From NCBI GenBank assembly GCA_013329925.1, contig DUJK01000007.1, forward strand, positions 1-7,441: a stretch of 7,441 nucleotides of DNA, given 5' to 3'. Origin of the DNA: Candidatus Poseidoniaceae archaeon. Its GTDB lineage: Archaea; Thermoplasmatota; Poseidoniia; Poseidoniales; Poseidoniaceae. Of this stretch, positions 5,067-7,441 are shown one piece after another (position 1 is the stretch's first letter; each line of letters begins with the position of its first letter). The notes under the pieces were generated by a model. That model saw only the letters and a program-made list of their open reading frames with translations, was not told where the DNA came from and searched no databases. The position numbers and the translations under genes were made by a program.

Positions 5067-6095
5067 TTATCCTAATTTGGATAAATCTAGCACTCCTGCG
5101 TCAAGCATAGTGCAGCCAGGAATAAACAAATTTTCACTAAATCCGTGCCGGTATACTACAGCACCGCTCCCCCATTCGTCGATATAGCGGTTCATTTGCT
5201 TCGACATTTTTTTGCGTTGAAATGCCACATCAGCCCCGTAGAAGTGTTTGGCATCAATCCACGCAATTGGATTTCCATTGATTTCAACATGGTCCAGAAA
5301 TAGTATATCCGGGGTATTTATTGGCCTGCCATGTTCGAGTTTTTGTTCTGAGACCATTTCGGGCTGTCGTCTAATTCTAACACCTTTTGATTCAAACCAG
5401 TCTGATAGGATTTCTTCAAACAAATCTGCCCTGGTATGGGTTTCAGATTGATCAACATTTGAGACTCGATCAGCCGCTTCTGCCATTTCAAATTCTTTTC
5501 TTTCCCGCTCTTTCATCTTGCTGGGGTCTCTTAGGCATTCCTTGATTCTTGATTTAGACCAACGCTTTTCAGCCAGTATAATTCTAAAAATATTCATCGG
5601 CGGGAAATCAAACCGCTTAGATAAATCAACGACAGTCACTCCTTCAGAATATAGCCGATTGAGCGCCTTTGCCCGTGATTTTAACCTGCCATGCCCATAA
5701 ACAGTCTTTTGTTGTAACAAAGCAGATCTAAGGGATAATGCTTGATCTAGAGTCATCTTCTTTTTGTCAACGAAATCTGCTATCTCTTGAACTCGATCAT
5801 CCTCAAGCCAACCAAACTCACCCTTACGTAGGACAAATTTGGACAATGATTCTTCATCTTTTAATGGAACAGGACTATTTTTCCAGTCAAATGAAAATTT
5901 TTTGACATCTTCAATTTCTTCTGGAATTCCCAGTGGCTTTTCCGCCAAATCAAATCGCTGATTGGCTTTTTTTTGGGCAGCGTCAACAAATTCGGCACTT
6001 CGCTCGATTAGCACAGCCTTTCTAGTAGTACCATAACGCTTATTTTTTTGACGATTGCGTGACCGAGAATTTTCGGGTTGTTTTTTCGAGGTCAC
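5067..6095 (-). CDS. CDIN1/C15orf41-like protein: HTH region plus TPD-type PD-(D/E)XK nuclease domain
   Basis: A 342-residue protein with a GTG start. An in-frame TGA lies four codons upstream and no other Met occurs before residue 114, so the start is well constrained. Residues 1-25 are very basic (RSRNRQKNKRYGTTRK). Residues about 95-190 are helical, with an HTH-like segment YSEGVTVVDLSKRFDFPPMN (149-168), then RIILAEKRWS and IKECLRDPSKM (184-194). The C-terminal domain carries nuclease motifs: Glu227/228 in LFEEIL, TPDI with Asp263, and WIDAK with Asp281 and Lys283, followed by Gln300, Tyr304 and a WGSGAVVYRHGF strand. From memory, human CDIN1 has the same order: a dLa-y-P helix, LRDPS, TPD, WIESK, then FGPGLVIYWYGF. 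The catalytic set looks intact, so a metal-dependent DNA or RNA nuclease is likely; the substrate is unknown. It follows the leuS-linked gene by 55 bases. Confidence 0.85.
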   Translation of the reverse strand: MTSKKQPENSRSRNRQKNKRYGTTRKAVLIERSAEFVDAAQKKANQRFDLAEKPLGIPEEIEDVKKFSFDWKNSPVPLKDEESLSKFVLRKGEFGWLEDDRVQEIADFVDKKKMTLDQALSLRSALLQQKTVYGHGRLKSRAKALNRLYSEGVTVVDLSKRFDFPPMNIFRIILAEKRWSKSRIKECLRDPSKMKERERKEFEMAEAADRVSNVDQSETHTRADLFEEILSDWFESKGVRIRRQPEMVSEQKLEHGRPINTPDILFLDHVEINGNPIAWIDAKHFYGADVAFQRKKMSKQMNRYIDEWGSGAVVYRHGFSENLFIPGCTMLDAGVLDLSKLG

Positions 6096-6150
6096 ATATT
6101 CTTGTCAAAGTCGACATTCTTTGAACTATCGCATTGTCAAACACACATAT

Positions 6151-6657
6151 TCACGCATTTTCACTAACTTGTTGGTATTCAATAGTGCCATGGTTAACTA
6201 AATCATCAAATATTTGCGATACAATCGCTCTGGCTAAACGCCTGCCAAAGCGTAGTAGGCGGCCCAACTTTGAAATTTCCCACCAGGCAGATATTTCAAT
6301 TCCCCCGTTCTCAGTTTCTAATACAGTAATTTCGATAACCAAACGTTGTATTGCTAAGGCGGATGTTCGGCCATTGATTCTTTGACCAACCCAGGTCAAG
6401 CGAAGTTCAACAAAGGATGGATTTTTTGAGGATTTAATCTGTGAAACTTGCCACAAATCTTCAATCAATTGTTGCGCCATAATACGATGCAAATCGAAAC
6501 GCTGTTCTGGTTGTAATTCACCCTGTTGTTCTGATAAAATTCTATTGGCAACTTTATTCCATAAAGGCCAACAATTCAAATTTAACAAATTGAAGCTAAC
6601 ATTACGCGATTGTTCAATCAATAGTTGCTTTCTGAGTATCAAATCAGGATTGGTCAT
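6151..6657 (-). CDS. Unknown protein, translationally coupled to leuS
   Basis: A 168-residue protein started at ATG 6657. The frame is open to ATG 6732, which would overlap leuS by 65 bases. I prefer 6657 because GAGGT lies 8 bases before it and overlaps the leuS TGA. The N-terminal part (about 5-75) is predicted helical with NLNCWPLWNKVANRI and FDLHRIMAQQLIEDLW. Residues about 83-128 alternate in the way of beta strands (FVELRLTWVGQRING, IQRLVIEITVLETENGG, IEISAWWEIS). A basic amphipathic helix follows (KLGRLLRFGRRLARAIVSQIFDDLV, about 130-154). There is no signal peptide or membrane segment. I do not recognise the family. Coupling to leuS suggests a role near translation or simple operon hitch-hiking; that is inference. 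Confidence 0.75.
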   Translation of the reverse strand: MTNPDLILRKQLLIEQSRNVSFNLLNLNCWPLWNKVANRILSEQQGELQPEQRFDLHRIMAQQLIEDLWQVSQIKSSKNPSFVELRLTWVGQRINGRTSALAIQRLVIEITVLETENGGIEISAWWEISKLGRLLRFGRRLARAIVSQIFDDLVNHGTIEYQQVSENA

Positions 6658-6664
6658 GGTATTT

Positions 6665-6669
6665 ACCTC
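6665..6669 (-). promoter_or_regulatory. Shine-Dalgarno site deciding the 6657 start
   Basis: GAGGT on the minus strand, with 8 bases between GAGG and ATG 6657. It overlaps the leuS stop codon, so termination of leuS and initiation of the next gene are close enough to be coupled. Confidence 0.65.
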
Positions 6670-7441
6670 AAGCAAAAATGATGCCCGGGCTAAGTGGTAA
6701 AGCAGACTTTTCTCGCCCATCACCAAGGTCATAGTCTTCTGTCTTGACGACCTTGATTTCTTCTAGGTCCAACTCTTTAGCAAAGAATTGAGCTCTTGTA
6801 CTCAAAATTTCTACTTCGTCGATATTTTGTAGGATTAGCAACCTTGCTTTATCATCCCATTTGAATACTTGTGACAACATTCTTTTGTTCCAATATTGCA
6901 AAATTTCACCCATGTTTTGCTCGTTAACAAAACTCATCTGTTTTATCTCTTGAATGAAATTTCTAATGTTACCGCCATCAGCGATGAAATTAATTGCATT
7001 TACCGATAATTTTTGTTTCCAATCTGGAGCAGTCACCAAAGTCAACACTCTAGCCGGCCCGTCAAGATGTCGTTCAGCAATTGATTTTACTTTCCGTGCA
7101 CTTTCAAGGACCCCCCTCATGATAAATTCCTTGTCTAGAATGAGTTGTTCACCTAATTCTAGATCTGGAATATTTGGCATTTCAGATGCGGAAACCAATT
7201 CGGTAAATTCTAGACATTTACCCCATTCTTCTGCAAGATGGGGAGTAGAAACTGAGATTAGGTAAGTCCAACTCTCCATCAGGCTTTTTCCTACCTCAAC
7301 ATTATTGCCACCACGGCGAACATACCAATTGACATCCTTGATTAATTCATAATGAGATATTTCCACGGCTCTGCGCAAATCGTAAGTCGCCATAGCTTGC
7401 TTAAATTCACGAACTCGTTGTTTTAACCTAGCAGTCAACCA
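6668..7441 (-). CDS. leuS: Leucyl-tRNA synthetase, C-terminal part (5' end outside window)
   Basis: The frame is open through the right edge (first full codon TGG at 7441-7439), so this is the last 257 residues of a much larger enzyme that charges tRNA-Leu. The first 80 or so residues match the helical anticodon-binding domain of class Ia synthetases: FKQAMATYDLRRAVEISHYEL, VNWYVRRGGN, LMESWTYLISVSTPHLAEEWG. An archaeal-type C-terminal domain follows, with DKEFIMRGVLESARKVKSI, ARVLTLVTAPDWKQKL, then a helical stretch to ALPLSPGIIFA at the end. The HIGH and KMSKS catalytic motifs and the editing domain would lie upstream and cannot be seen. The TTG at 7438 should not be taken as a start. Isoleucyl or valyl synthetase is less likely, because the tail with TAPDWK and a PLSPGI end fits archaeal LeuRS. 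Confidence 0.9.
   Translation of the reverse strand, partial: WLTARLKQRVREFKQAMATYDLRRAVEISHYELIKDVNWYVRRGGNNVEVGKSLMESWTYLISVSTPHLAEEWGKCLEFTELVSASEMPNIPDLELGEQLILDKEFIMRGVLESARKVKSIAERHLDGPARVLTLVTAPDWKQKLSVNAINFIADGGNIRNFIQEIKQMSFVNEQNMGEILQYWNKRMLSQVFKWDDKARLLILQNIDEVEILSTRAQFFAKELDLEEIKVVKTEDYDLGDGREKSALPLSPGIIFA

Noticed and set aside
5248..5700. Two short plus-strand frames opposite the nuclease gene
   Set aside because: The minus-strand protein has conserved catalytic motifs across this stretch, so these are shadows.
6134..6385. Plus-strand frame of 83 codons
   Set aside because: Antisense to the leuS-linked gene and no supporting start signal.
6658..6732. An upstream start for the leuS-linked gene at ATG 6732
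   Set aside because: It would overlap leuS by 65 bases, while ATG 6657 has a well-spaced GAGGT.
6954..7265. Plus-strand frame of 103 codons
   Set aside because: Antisense to leucyl-tRNA synthetase.
7436..7438. TTG as the start of a 256-residue protein
   Set aside because: The frame stays open through the window edge and the product matches the C-terminal part of leucyl-tRNA synthetase, so the gene continues outside.
1..7441. CRISPR arrays, tRNA or rRNA genes, insertion sequences, toxin-antitoxin pairs, defence islands
   Set aside because: Reading both strands showed no spaced repeats, no tRNA T-loop pattern, no transposase motifs and no recognisable defence gene. The nuclease here fits a cellular family, not a restriction system.

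Overview
The window looks like AT-rich archaeal chromosome. The clearest evidence is the archaeal-only route to coenzyme A: pantoate kinase and 4-phosphopantoate--beta-alanine ligase, which archaea use in place of the bacterial PanC/PanK steps. A leucyl-tRNA synthetase C-terminus of archaeal style and TATA-like promoter elements agree with this. The lineage cannot be fixed from sequence alone. An uncultured euryarchaeon (for example a marine Thermoplasmatota group) is my guess, not something shown.

Layout: every gene except one reads on the minus strand. From the right edge, in the direction of transcription, come the C-terminal part of leucyl-tRNA synthetase (7441-6668), a 168-residue unknown protein whose ribosome binding site overlaps the leuS stop (6657-6151), and a GTG-started protein of 342 residues that resembles the eukaryotic nuclease CDIN1/C15orf41 (6095-5067). 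Pantoate kinase (4096-5064, plus strand) ends tail-to-tail with the CDIN1-like gene and diverges from nadC across a 107-base promoter region. nadC (3988-3050) is followed with no gap by the phosphopantoate ligase gene (3049-2300). A new TATA-like element then precedes four unknown genes. These encode a half zinc-ribbon/helical protein (2226-1600), a coiled-coil protein with a winged-helix-like C-terminus (1518-913), a small two-helix membrane protein (901-590), and a second two-helix membrane protein with a long soluble tail that runs off the left edge (579-1).

How the genes fit together: NadC makes nicotinate mononucleotide for NAD. Pantoate kinase and the ligase catalyse consecutive steps towards CoA, so the centre of the window is a cofactor block around one divergent promoter. 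The two most interesting parts are the archaeal CDIN1-like protein, which keeps the whole HTH plus PD-(D/E)XK arrangement, and the four-gene unknown set, which is tightly spaced at its distal end. No RNA gene, CRISPR array, insertion sequence or long repeat was seen.
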